Shown here piece by piece: positions 47,660-59,349 of a stretch of DNA of 64,000 nt (position 1 is the stretch's first letter; each line of letters opens with the position of its first letter). The DNA comes from Tachypleus tridentatus. Lineage: Eukaryota > Arthropoda > Merostomata > Xiphosura > Limulidae. The notes beneath the pieces were generated by a model, which had not been told where the DNA came from, ran no database searches, and saw nothing but the letters and a program-made list of their open reading frames with translations. The DNA is taken from assembly GCF_004210375.1 (NCBI RefSeq), contig NW_027467782.1, positions 37,561,771 to 37,625,770 on the forward strand, given 5' to 3'. The translations under genes were made by a program, and so were the position numbers.

Positions 47660-49100
47660 AGTCCCATCTTCAAGTTGTAATACACACAACAATATTTAAT
47701 AAAAGTTTTAAGTATAGGTATAAAAGTGTTTTACTTTGCATAGGTTTAGAGTGGTTTTACTCTTGTATTAGAAGGAATTATTAGGTTTATTGTTTTATGA
47801 TGTTGAATTTCCTCTTTGGTAAGTAAATGTTACGAATGATATACTTACCTGAGGTGCAATTTTTTTAAAAAAAGATTTTTCAGAGTTATGGTGTTACTTC
47901 CCCGACTTAAAATACATGAGACTTACTATCATGTAATTTATATACGACATTAGTATTGTGTTTGCTTTCTATTTTTTTACCAGAATGAAAGTATTTTGTT
48001 GTTAATTCTTTTTTTGGATTAGGGTTATTCACAGGGTGATTATCGCGTTGTTGACTGAGGTTTCTCCCTTTACTAGTTACTTCAAATATCCTTCCCAGTC
48101 GCTCTATAACCTAAAAATGTTGAATATTATTTGAATCTCGTAATAAAAAGTTTTAAGTAACTCATTTCAGAATGTTTCCTAAACTAATTATCTTCAAGTG
48201 CGTTTCTCAACAAAATAAATGCACGAAATAGACTGCTTACAATTGTGTTAAAAATACTCACAATATAAATCCACGTGAGCAGTATCATTTTTATATAACA
48301 TTGAGGCTTCATTTCCAAATAATCTAAAGTGAACAATTTATTACTTTCGAAAGAACATGAAATCAGATTCTCATAATTTTTATGGGAGGACTTGTCCATG
48401 TGGAAATATGATTGGTAAACATATCTACCTCTAATTCCTATGAATATTACCATAAATCCCACGCATTCTAAAGACAAACCATTGGAACATTTGTACGTCT
48501 ATACACTGATCCAATTAATCACGACTCCAGTCTTATAAGTGATATCGCCAAATTCAACATGCTAAGTAGATCGATACAATCTTTGAATATGTTTATAGTA
48601 ACACCAATAGGATACTCTTGGAACATTAATCTTATTTTATTAATTGATACTAAAGATGAGCTGCAAGGGATATTTCAGGGAAATGATGAAGAAGAACTCG
48701 TGATATTATTGGTATTGTATCAGTGCCAGGCTGCCTTTGAAATTTAGAGTTATCATACTCTTCAGTTTATAGGAATGAATAAACCACACCAAAACCGTTT
48801 TGAATATGCAAACTGGCAACTAATGTGACAATCAATGAGATATGAAGTCGAAGTACAACAGAATTTATCAGAACTTCTTTATGACAGAGCTTAGCATTTC
48901 GTAGATATCTTGATGTAACCAAAGATTGCTCGCTTTTGGAAAAGGTATATAATAGGCCTTTGCAATGTAAATGTTTATATGTTCAAATATTAATTTAAAT
49001 TTTCTAAACAAACTTGGTTCGCTAGAACAATTCGGAAAAAGTTCTGCAACATATCGAAGAAACACAAATGTCAGAGACGCTGAAGCAACGAAAAATATCT
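47660..49100 (+). repeat. Segmental duplication, block 2 partner
   Basis: Partner of 26005-27405 (receptor intron 1). After about 49100 similarity stops, so no coding exon of this copy is kept. Confidence 0.75.
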
Positions 49101-49129
49101 GGAAACTAGGTCAACCGGGTATGGATTAC

Positions 49130-49735
49130 TTATTTATTATTTATTTCTGACTTAGTAGTAGTTTAGGTTTTAAAGTCCTTAAAGGAGACCCTTAAGGCAA
49201 ACCTGGGGCGCTCAGAAACTTTTGTTTCTCTTCAGCCCCACACGCGTATAAGGTAAGATGTGTCGTGAGGAGAAAGGTAGAAAAAACGAATTGAATGATG
49301 TATTACAGAAAATAACGATAATATTGGAAAGTTGAGGAGCGGGAGAGCTGGACTGGTACACTTTGGACGGAAATCATCATGACCACGAGCAGGGAGACCA
49401 AGCTGCAGCAGGTCACAAATTCTTAAAGGAACCAGTGACATAAGGAGGGACAGAGAAAGGGAGAGAGAGAGAGAGAAAGAAAGAGAATAAAATATGGAGA
49501 GAGAGATAGGAAAGAGGATAGTGTGGAGAGTGAGAGGAAGAGAGACAGAAGGTCCTTTCAGAGCTAGGGTGCGGGGATCTATAAATCAAATGGCGAGAAA
49601 TGTGGGGAAACCGAGTACCCGGAGAAAACCACTTTCACTGGGTGGGCGCGGAAAAACAATACCAACCCAGTGCCCAACCTGGAATGTAAAAACATTAATG
49701 ACATATAAATGGGTAACACAGCATTGTCTGTTTTA
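49130..49735. other. GC-richer insert with a GA-rich tract
   Basis: Clearly less AT-rich than its surroundings. It contains a GAGAGAGA/GAAAGAAAG tract (49455-49515) and, about 49599-49685, a frame reading CGETEYPEKTTFTGWARK. I recall similar peptide strings from repetitive elements in other invertebrates, but cannot name the family. It may belong to the LINE fragment that follows. Confidence 0.4.
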
Positions 49736-49777
49736 TCGGTAATGGTTAGTACTGGTCCCTGTGGTTAGTAGTCCAGT

Positions 49778-50388
49778 TTAATGGTGAAGTATACTTTGAG
49801 GTGTGTCTGCCAGTCGGAATAATTGGCGAGTTTGGGAGTTTCTGTCAGTAGCTTTAGTGTAGTATCGTTTGGTAAGTTTGATGAATCGATCCTGAATTGG
49901 TAATAGTTGAGTTAGGAAGTTGAGGTATGTTGCGGTAGTATAGTTGGGGAGGCGGTAAGCGGTTTTAATGGTGCGGTTTTGCAGGTTTTGTAACACTGAG
50001 TATTGTCCTTCAGTCATGTTACATGTGGCTGCACTACCATATTCGAAAAGGGGTCTAATGAATGCTTTGTATATTGCGAGAATAATTTTGGGACAACAGC
50101 CTTTGTTGGGGCCACTAATACGTTTAAGAGAGAAAATTTTATTACTTGCTCGGGTAGCGATTTTCTGAAAGTGTGGGGTCCAAGATAGGTTGTGAGTCAT
50201 GGTAAGGCCTAGAAAAGTGATAGACTTTGTGAAGATGATGTTAGTTTTATTGAGGTTAAGTTTAATGTTTTTGAACTTTTTTTCTGAAAAGTTACGTCAT
50301 TAATATATATATTATAAAGTACTGGGCTGAGTACAGACCCTTGGGGCACGCCTGCATTTAAACTGAATGGGTGTGTGACCGAGGTATT
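49778..50388 (-). pseudogene. Non-LTR retrotransposon reverse transcriptase, 3' part, catalytic segment deleted
   Basis: Minus-strand reading gives THPFSLNAGVPQGSVLSPVL and YNIYINDV (fingers/palm motif before the catalytic box), then at about 50290 jumps to KNIKLNLNKTNIIFTKSITF, LGLTMTHNLSWTPHFQKI (thumb start), and a 140-codon open frame that includes AIYKAFIRPLFEYGSAA and NRTIKTAYRLP. The YADD-type catalytic box between INDV and the thumb is gone. Jockey-like by these motifs. The 140-codon frame itself is intact, which suggests a fairly young copy. Confidence 0.85.
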
Positions 50389-52045
50389 TATCTTAACACT
50401 TGCCTTACGAATGGTAAGTGTATGGATGAAACAATATCAGACTTTCATTTGTATCTTATACTCAGCAAGCAACTGATAAATTCCATGTAATTTTGAAAGA
50501 CTAGACTGTTGCCTGCAGTTGTTTTTAAATATATGCTCTTGATAACTTTAATTAGTTTGTGATTTTTCGAGAAAATCAATTCTATAATTGTAAATTTTTA
50601 ACCCATTTTCATGCCAAACCACTTTGTAAGTTTATACAGTATGTATTTCATTTGAACTATCAGTTTCTCTTTGAAAGGAAACGTGAATTTGTAAAGACCA
50701 CTTTTATACATTTTTGTTAATTCTTCAATTTCTAACTTTTATTGTAGGAAGTATTAATTTAATTACATGGGATTTGGAAATCGTCAAAAAAACCAGGGTA
50801 ATAAATGAATGAGACTTTCTGTTGGCTCATCAAACCGTAACTTTCTTGAATCAATACAAATAGGCTATGGAGGAATTATGGAGTTTATTGGTTAATGATA
50901 ATAAGAAATATGACACTCACAGTCTGCCTGAAGATGGCGCTGGTTTATTCAAAAATGGCTCCTGTTTAGTAGATTTGATCGATTGTGATCAACGCATGCG
51001 TGATAAATAATAACTACCTGAGAAAATGAATTAGTCGCCTATTTAGCTAATGTTTCACTTAGATAAAAAAAGTCTATACTGAACATTTTTAGCAGATAAC
51101 AACGAAAAAGGTTTAGAAGTTAGTGTTAACCATTGTGAGCTGTAAAGTGCAATGGTAGAGTCATCGTGGATCATTATGAAGTGTAAATACTAGCAATGTA
51201 TTTCTCAGAGATGAAGTTATTGTTGACTAAGTTGAGGTGTGAATGTCAGTTGATGAAACTGTTACAGATTGTTTGTTTCTTTTTCTTATTCTTACCTTAT
51301 ATTTATTTTTCAATTCATTATTTTCTTCTTTACTTTGGAAATCAGTCACCTTCCCATAACTCCCTGCAGGCAGTGAAGGGTGATATGGATGTGGGACGTT
51401 GTGGGCTTCAGCACCCACATCTTGCTCTCCCAATTTCTCTTTTCTATTTCTATATCTATTGCTATTCCTTTATTTTCTTTCTTTATGTGAGACTGGTGGA
51501 GGTTAAGACGGTGTATCCCCACCATAGTGTGGGGCCTACTTCTTCAGTTACCTCCAAAATCTAGGGTACATTTTATATCCCACATTATAGCTTGTATCCT
51601 GGGATCTTTTCATTTAGTGCAGCGTTTTTTATTTTGTTTGTTATTTTTATAATTTATTTTTGTTTTCGGCTTGTTTTTAGGCTAAAACAAACTAATATAA
51701 TTAGTCAAAGATTTGGATTTGCTGTTTTCAACGCAATCATTCCTTGTAAGTTTGTTTACTTAACTTTATCAATATTAATTTTCTCCACATTGCACCAAAC
51801 TAGGGTTACTAGCAAATGATGGGAATCATGCAAAATAAATTGTTAAGGCATTTACAATGCTTTTCATAAAGAAGATATGATTACTAAAATGTTCACATAA
51901 TTAGGATAAAATATCGTTAACTTTACAAACATAAACATATATTAATAAATTAAAGTGTTTTAACTCATATATGTATTGCCTTTTTTCTGTTTTTCGAGGT
52001 GATAAAACTGTCCATAATTCTTTGCTATATTTTCTTTTATTATTT
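50389..52045. other. Non-coding; one unusual mid-GC patch
   Basis: 51350-51590 holds a less AT-rich patch (GTGAAGGGTGATATGGATGT, GGCTTCAGCACCCACATC) within the 122-codon frame 51196-51564. The frame is hydrophobic and lacks recognisable domains, so I do not call it a gene; it may be an unnamed repeat. Confidence 0.35.
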
Positions 52046-52049
52046 TGTC

Positions 52050-52160
52050 CCTCTGGTGGGACGGCTTCAATATCACTGACTTTCAACACTAAAATCCAAG
52101 GTTCGATTCCCGGTGGTAGATACAACAGATAGCCTAAATTGGCTTTGCTCTAAACATTAC
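52050..52160 (+). mobile_element. SINE-B copy
   Basis: TCTGGTGGGACGGCTTCAAT head, AGGTTCGATTCCCGG B box, then AACAGATAGCCTAAATTGGC. Diverged from the other copies. Confidence 0.75.
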
Positions 52161-52700
52161 CAAGCAAACAAAACTTCCACACAAAGGTAAAAGGTTATTT
52201 CTGTCAGAATACCGTAAATAATTTGATGATTTAACGTACACGTCACACTGTCAGTCAAGATCGCCTAAGTAATTTGATTATATAATGTTGAATATCATAT
52301 CATTCTATTATATTACTGCTACCATGGGCATATTATTCTGAAATAAAGTTATATCTTCTTTTATCTTAGCAATCACATGAGACAGTTCAGGTCTCATAAT
52401 GCTTTCGATTACATTTCTCTAATATAATTTAGAAATACGAGTAAAACCTTCTTATATTATTTCTTTCATTCGCACCTTGGGAATCTCTTACTAGAATTAA
52501 TTTGTTCTAAGACGATTTTTAATATAATACACCTATTTCATTGCAATGATAACTTGTGAAACTGCACGGTGAATTTCGAATTGGATAGAAATTAACAAGT
52601 AAACCTTTAACATTATGGATTCGTGCCTACTGGTAGTGTGGAAATCTTAAAGGATAACATCTTAAGCCTCATAAATCTGTTCATAATCCAGTGTTGTAAC
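52161..52700. other. AT-rich spacer
   Basis: Nothing recognised. Confidence 0.35.
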
Positions 52701-52734
52701 CACATTCTACACTCCATCACCTAACACTATGTAT

Positions 52735-53250
52735 TAACTTTATTCTACGCTCTCTTACCTAGTATTGTGTATTAACTTCATTCTGCACTCTCTTATCTAG
52801 TATTGTGTACTGAGTTCATTCTACACCCCCTTACCATACTTCGTTCTATACATCCCTTTACCTAGTATTGTGTATTAACTTCGTTCTATACATCTCTTTA
52901 CCTAGTACTGTGTATTAACTTTGTTCTATACATCTCTTTACCTAGTACTGCGTATTAACTTTGTTCTATACATCTCTTTACCTAGTACTGCGTATTAACT
53001 TCGTTCTATACATCTTTTTACCTAGCATTGTGTATTAACTTCGTTCTATACATCTCTTTACCTAGTATTGTGTATTAACTTCGTTCTTTACATCCCTTTG
53101 CCTAGCATTGTGTATTAACTTGTTCTATACATCACTTCGTTCTATACATCACTTCACCTAGTATTGTGTATTAACTTCGTTCTATACATCCCTTTACCTA
53201 GTATTGTGTATTAACTTCGTTCTATACATCTTTTTACCTGGTATTGTGCA
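52735..53250. repeat. 40-bp satellite, about 12-13 copies
   Basis: Unit TAGTATTGTGTATTAACTTC plus GTTCTATACATCTCTTTACC with point variants and a few partial units (for example near 53120-53160). Confidence 0.88.
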
Positions 53251-54130
53251 TTTGCTTGCTTGAAACAATACGTTGTAGATATTGGCCAAGAATAATGAAG
53301 TCATGATGTGCACATGGTTTTCAAACAATACGTTTTAAAGGTCCTGTTACTTAGGACTTTCATGCTATGTTTTAAACAATATCACAAAGAATCGTGTATT
53401 TGTACTACTGAACAGTTCCCGGATGATAACGCGTGAATATGTATAGGTAACATAGCTGAATCACAACATAACTCCCTATACTGTAACTACATTTAACAGA
53501 ATATTTACAATTCACATTAGATTTCACAACACTTGAACTATAGATATATGGCTATAATTTAGAATAAAATGAAATATATTTTGTGATTGTAATTCTTCCA
53601 AATGATGAATCGTCTCTACAAACAAACATCAATGATTTACTGTAACCAATGTAAATATTCAGTTAAGGTCTGCGAACATTTTATCATTTTGTTTCTCTTG
53701 CGTGTTACGAGAGGATGTAAACTCAAGGAATATTGTACACTCTGTTTAAACAGTTTCTGTCTACTTATTAGAGATCAATCGATCGATTTAGAGGTTACAC
53801 GTGGAACAGCGAAATGTCTAAACTGATATACGAGGTTCGATTCTCCTCATACAGCCCAACGTAGTTTTCTCTGAAAAAACAACAACATGAGTTACGGTTG
53901 AATGGGTTTTATAACTCTAACTGTAATGAAACATTTTAAATCGAATATTCCACAACTGAAATAAAACGTATATAAAATATATATTCACTAAATCTTGTTT
54001 ATTGTTATATTTTATCTGTTTCAGAGACATTTCAGAAAGTGTCTTTAACAATTAGTGTTAAATTTCAGAACTAAATCGATTGAGAACGTTGACGAATTAA
54101 ACTTTACGAGATGTTCAAGATTTGTGCACT
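53251..54130. other. Spacer with a worn SINE-B-like piece
   Basis: About 53785-53890 has ACGTGGAACAGCGAAATGTC and GAGGTTCGATTCTCC, similar to a SINE-B head. Otherwise non-coding. Confidence 0.45.
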
Positions 54131-54139
54131 CGTACTACT

Positions 54140-55290
54140 GACTTTTACACCAGTTTTACCATCATGTATTTCATTTCTTCATCATGTGTCACTATACCTG
54201 TCTCAAACTTTAAACAATATATTTTATACCAGTTTTATCATCATGTATTTCATTTCTTCATCATGTGCCACTATACCTGTCTCAAACTTTAAACAGTATA
54301 TTTTATACCAGTTTTATCATCATCAATTTCATTTCTTCATCATGTGCCACAAAATCTGTCTCAAACATTAAACAGTATATTTTATACCAGTTTTATCATC
54401 ATGTATTTCATTTCTTCATCATGTGCCACTATACCTGTCTCAAACTTTAAACAGTATATTTTATACCAGTTTTATCATCATCAATTTCATTTCTTCATCA
54501 TGTGCCACAAAATCTGTCTCAAACATTAAACAGTATATTTTATACCAGTTTTATCATCATGTATTTCATTTCTTCATCATGTGTCACTATACCTGTCTCA
54601 AACTTTAAACAGTATATTTTTTACCAGTTTTATCATCATGTATTTCATTTCTTCATCATATGCCACTATACCTGTCTCAAACTTTAAACAATATATTTTA
54701 TACCAGTTTTATCATCATGTATTTCATTTCTTCATCATGTCACTATATCTGTCTCAAACTTTAAACAATATATTTTATACAGTTTTATCATCATGTATTT
54801 CATTTCTTCATCATGTGTCACTATATCTGTTCAAACTTTAAACAGTATATTTTTACCAGTTTTATCATCATGTATTTCATTTCTTCATCATGTGTCACTA
54901 TTCTGTCTCAAACTTTAAACAATATATTTTATCATCATGTATTTCATTTCTTCATCATGTGTCACTATATCTGTCTCAAACTTTAAACAATATATTTTAT
55001 ACCAGTTTTATCATCATGTATTTCATTTCTTCATCATGTGTCACTATATCTGTCTCAAACTTTAAACAATATATTTTATACCAGTTTTATCATCATGTAT
55101 TTCATTTCTTCATCATGTGTCACTATATCTGTCTCAAACTTTAAACAATATATTTTATACCAGTTTTATCATCATGTATTTCATTTCTTCATCATGTGTC
55201 ACTATATCTGTCTCAAACTTTAAACAATATATTTTATACCAGTTTTATCATCATGTATTTCATTTCTTCATCATGTGTCACTATATCTTA
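54140..55290. repeat. 79-bp satellite, about 14-15 copies
   Basis: Unit contains CATCATGTATTTCATTTCTT, CATCATGTGTCACTATA and CTGTCTCAAACTTTAAAC. Between about 54240 and 54560 two unit types alternate (GTATTTC/ACTATACC against CAATTTC/CAAAATC), a 158-bp dimer. Because 79 = 3 x 26 + 1, each frame runs through shifted copies, producing many overlapping spurious open frames. Confidence 0.92.
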
Positions 55291-55511
55291 ATGATTATCT
55301 TTCCATCCAAACATCTTATATCTGTCAAGGTTTACTGTATCTACTCTTTCTCTGTGTATCGTCTTCAATATTTTTCCGTTAATTTCCATATTCTGTATTT
55401 TGAAAAACAGTTTGTTTTTCTGCCTGTAATATCAAATGGTGGCTAACAGTAACAACTTGTTTTTCTAGGCATTAGAAACAAACATATTATTCCTTGTTTC
55501 ATATATAATCT

Positions 55512-55838
55512 ACATGATTGTCTGTAATGTTATATGATTGTCTGTAATGTTATGTGATTGTCTGTAATGTTACATGATTGTCTGTAATGTTATATGATTG
55601 TCTATACTGTTGTATCATTGTCTCTAATGTTATGTTATTGTGTGTAATGTTATATGATTGTCTGTAATGTTATATGGTTGTCTAATGTTATATGATTGTA
55701 ATGTTATATAATTGTCTGTAATGTTATATGATTGTCTGTAATGTTATATGATTGTCTAATGTTATATGATTGTTTGTAATGGTATATGATTGTCTGTAAT
55801 GTTATATGATTGTTCGTGATGTTATATGATTGTCTGTA
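55512..55838. repeat. 20-bp repeat array at the inner edge of the right arm, about 16 copies
   Basis: Unit TGATTGTCTGTAATGTTATA. The left arm has only about 3-4 diverged units here (about 4405-4480). Confidence 0.88.
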
Positions 55839-55867
55839 ATGTTCTCTTATTTTTAAAGCTATATTCG

Positions 55868-55985
55868 TAGAATTTCACCCCTCAGTGGAACTGCGGAATG
55901 TCTACGGACTTATAGCGCTAGAAACCGGATTTCGATACCCGTGGTGAACAGGTTGCAGAAAGCTTTATCTCAAACAAAGAAAGAA
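55868..55985 (+). mobile_element. SINE-C copy in the right arm
   Basis: Partner of 4262-4375, near identical. Confidence 0.75.
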
Positions 55986-56012
55986 AGCTTAATTTTCCAC
56001 CCATTATACGTC

Positions 56013-56402
56013 TTTAACTTACATCCAATATGTTCACAACGTTATTTATATATAATATTTTAAACTTACATCCATATGTTATGTTATTTATTTATATTAT
56101 CTTAAACTTACATCAATGTATTCACTACGTTATTTATTTATATTATTTTAAACTTACATCCAATGTATTCACTACGTTATTTATTTATAATATTTTAAAC
56201 TTACATCCAATATGTTCACTAGGGCTATTTATTTATATTATTTTAGACTTACATCCAATGCGTTCACTAAGTCTATTTATTTATATTATTTTAGACTAAC
56301 ATCCAATGTGTTCACTAGGGCTATTTATTGAAATTATTTTAGATTTACATCCAATGTGTTCACTAAGTCTATTTACATATATTACTTTAGACTTACATCC
56401 AT
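56013..56402. repeat. 48-bp satellite in the right arm, about 8 copies
   Basis: Same unit as 3486-4235 in reverse orientation, with about half as many copies. Confidence 0.85.
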
Positions 56403-56849
56403 ACCAGTATCGTGTAGCATTGCACGAAATTCCAAACAAACCAAATATCCTTAGATGGCCATTTTTTGATAAAGCCTATAATATATCCTAACATTTCAAA
56501 ACAAAATTCTGCTTTTCATCAGCGACCATGTTGGACATTTTCTCTTAAATACATTAAACTTTCTATCCTTTCGTAGTAGTATAACAATAGGTGAACATTG
56601 CTTAAAATTCTTGTTGGTTTTCTATAGATATAAATAACAGTTCTTGTTTTGCTTTAGCTGTAAACATGTCTAAATATAGCGACAAGGTACTGGTTCACTT
56701 TTAAAGTTAATATAATACTATGCTTTACTGATCTTTTGAAAAGACATAAAAATCATTTCTGAATTCCAGTTGAATAAAATACATGAACGTGTCCAAACTT
56801 ATTTCATATAAACATCAAGTTACATAGTAGAGACTTTAACTTCAGCCCC

Positions 56850-56937
56850 TCACTCGCTGGTACAGCGGTAAGTCTACGGATTTACAACGCTTAAATCAGG
56901 AGTTCAATTCCTCTCAGATGGCTTAATAGATATCCCG
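56850..56937 (+). mobile_element. SINE-B head in the right arm
   Basis: TGGTACAGCGGTAAGTC head, GGAGTTCAATTCC B-box region, then directly the 33-bp array. Partner of 2937-3015. Confidence 0.82.
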
Positions 56938-57125
56938 ATGTGGCTTTGTTAAAAGAAAACAGATATCCTGATGTGGCTTTGTTAAAACAATACAGATATC
57001 CTGATGTGACTTTGTTAAAACAAAACAGATATCCTGATGTGACTTTGTTTAAACAAAACAGATATTCCAATGTGACTTTGTTAAAACAAAACAGATATCC
57101 CGATGTGACTTTGTTAAAACAAAAC
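56938..57125. repeat. 33-bp minisatellite in the right arm, about 6 copies
   Basis: Unit CAGATATCCTGATGTGACTT plus TGTTAAAACAAAA; compare the SINE-B tail CAGATAGCCCAATGGGGCTT plus TGCTATAAGAAAA at 63450-63482. Confidence 0.9.
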
Positions 57126-58374
57126 ACACACACTTTAACTTCACATTATTACTTAGTCTTGACTTTATTGTAATTTGTTCTTTTTGTATTCTGCCTCCAT
57201 TTTATCAGTTTCAAAAACTAATTATTTTCATACGTTACTTTTTAAAAAAATATGTTCATAACTTCTTCTTGTAGCCGTGGCTACACTAAGTGTGACAGTC
57301 ATATACATCAACAGATCACTCAAGAGTAGCCAAAGAGTTGACGACGAGTTCTGTTAGCTTACTGCCTTTTTAATGTTCTTTAATGTTCTGAGCGAAATGA
57401 ACTTTCTGAAAAGACAAGGGTTGTAATAAACAATGATTTTGTTTTTCATTGAGGTTCAACTTTATTTATAATTTATCAATAGTATATATGTATGTAAAAC
57501 ATTTAATAGATTCTGATATGTTTCCCACCGTCAGCCTTAGTTGTTATGTTATTACACTTGTTTACTTCACATATTGTTCATGTTTTGTATTGTTTCTTTG
57601 TGTACTTCCTCAAGTTATTATGAATGAATTATTCTAAAAACAACACATATTTTGTATAGACACATGTACTTACCACATTTAACCATCAATGTTAGTTAAT
57701 CCATCATATATCAGTATAATAGAGTTTGAGTAAAATGGTTGAGATACTTTTTAACTTACGGACGATCACAACATGTACGGTGTGAAGGTCTGTTAACTGT
57801 GTTAATATTTGGTGACATAACGGAAAGACAAATACTCTAAATTAATTTACTGAATTCATGCTATCGTAACTTAAAAATTCTAGCTTTTATCGGTCCGTGT
57901 TATTGGAGAAGATATGTGTGAACTTGCACAATTCTGGATACGGAAAACACCAGCTTACGATATTATAAGTGGCAGACACTGTTAGGGTGTCAAAAGCACA
58001 AAAACTATTATTGTCACAAATGAGGCCGGACTTCCCTTTTATGTTGTCGTTCTTTCGTGTTTCATCCCTCTGGAAAATGACCAAAATGGACATCAAAAAC
58101 GAGATCTATATGCAATAGCCTGCGATTTTATCGTCTGGCGAGCCTAGATCATAAACCCGGAAAGCAGCTAGTTGGCTCGGAACACGAACTGAAGCTACTC
58201 ACAATCCAAATGTACCAGCAGAAGCTAATACCATCAACCGACAAACCGAATTCACCCTACTATGAAACCATGAATCCCGTGTCATAATATTTCTCTGTTA
58301 TGTGTGTTTAAATAATTCTTGTTTATATTGTTCAGTTGGTGATGAAATTACTGCTTTGCAAGTCGAACAAAATG
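57126..58374. other. Non-coding right-arm sequence
   Basis: Mirrors about 1040-2264 of the left arm with scattered substitutions. Confidence 0.6.
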
Positions 58375-58620
58375 TGTAATTAAACAACGTAACATATGAA
58401 ATGTTCCTGTCAGCTTTTTCTATTTTAGTTTACAAGTAAAACAAAATGTGTAATTAAACAACGTAACATATGAAATGTTCCTGTCAGCTCTAGTCATTCT
58501 ATTTTAGTTTACAATTTTAGATAAAACAAAATGTGTAATTAAACAACGTAACATATGAAATGTTCCTGTCAGCTCTAGTCATTCTATTTTAGTTCACAAT
58601 TTTAGATAAAATCTATGTAT
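58375..58620. repeat. Three-copy tandem block of about 85 bp
   Basis: ATGTGTAATTAAACAACGTA and ATGTTCCTGTCAGCTCTAGT occur three times; the left arm has two copies (about 858-1030). Confidence 0.85.
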
Positions 58621-58789
58621 ATATTGTATTTCTACTGTAAAAACCCCAAAAACATAAAATGCTTACAGTGTTTTACGTCTATTTTTATCGGAAATGTTGA
58701 GTTGTTTTAATAGCTGAACTTAGTTTAACTGACACATAAGGTCAGTCGAACTAAATCTAAGAATACGTGATACGTATATAAAAATAAAA

Positions 58790-58848
58790 CAGCTAGTCAT
58801 CACCAAAAAGTTGGGATTGACCGTCACATTATAATGCTCCCACGGCTT
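58790..58848 (-). mobile_element. Private insert of SINE-A body fragments
   Basis: Present only in the right arm: AGCTAGTCATCACC, then AAAAAGTTGGGATTGACCGT and CACATTATAATGCTCCCACG, without a SINE head or tail. The left arm has plain AT sequence here (about 660-690). Confidence 0.8.
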
Positions 58849-59042
58849 TTCTTTGTCCCTAAAATTAGGTTTTTTTCAACATCAAACATACAATTCTGGA
58901 ACATCTTTTCTTTGTTTTAAGTTTTCAGTTTTAAAAAACTTAGTGAGTAACACAGTATAACATATTTTTAATATCTGTTTTATCAGATATTATGTTAACG
59001 TAAATAAAATTCTTCAAACAACCGTGATTTATTGAACCTAAC

Positions 59043-59321
59043 GGCCCGGCATGGCCAAACGTGTTAAAGCGTTCGACTCGTAATCCGAGTGTCGCGGGCT
59101 CGAATCCCGGTCGCACCAAACGTGCTCGTCTTTCAGCCGTGGGGTCGTTATACTGTTATGGTCAATACCACTATTCGTTGGTAAAAGAGTAGCCTAAAAG
59201 TTGGAGGTGGGTGGTGATTACTAGCTGCCTTCCCTCTAGTCTTACACTGGTAAATTAGGGACGGCTGGCGCAGATAGCCCTCGAGTAGCTTTTTGCGAAA
59301 TTTAAAAACAACAAAAAAACA
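59043..59321 (+). mobile_element. SINE-A copy in the right arm
   Basis: Partner of 199-478. Target duplication ATTGAACCTAAC at 59031-59042 and 59322-59333. Confidence 0.92.
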
Positions 59322-59349
59322 ATTGAACCTAACATTACCTTCACCAGTC

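Larger units (their letters stand above)
55508..59349 (-). repeat. Right arm of the large inverted repeat
   Basis: Reverse-complement partner of 171-4480, ending at TCACCAGTC (59341-59349). It is shorter because its 33-bp and 48-bp tandem arrays have fewer units, although its 20-bp and 85-bp repeats have more. It also carries a private insert of SINE-derived bases at 58790-58848. No target-site duplication is visible outside the two arm ends. Confidence 0.9.

Noticed and set aside
51196-51564. 122-codon frame in a less AT-rich patch
   Set aside because: Mostly Phe/Tyr/Leu low-complexity with no domain, signal or splice evidence; more likely an unnamed repeat.
54111-55446. Many overlapping frames of 61-109 codons
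   Set aside because: Frame-shifted readings of a 79-bp satellite; no start context, domain or splice support.
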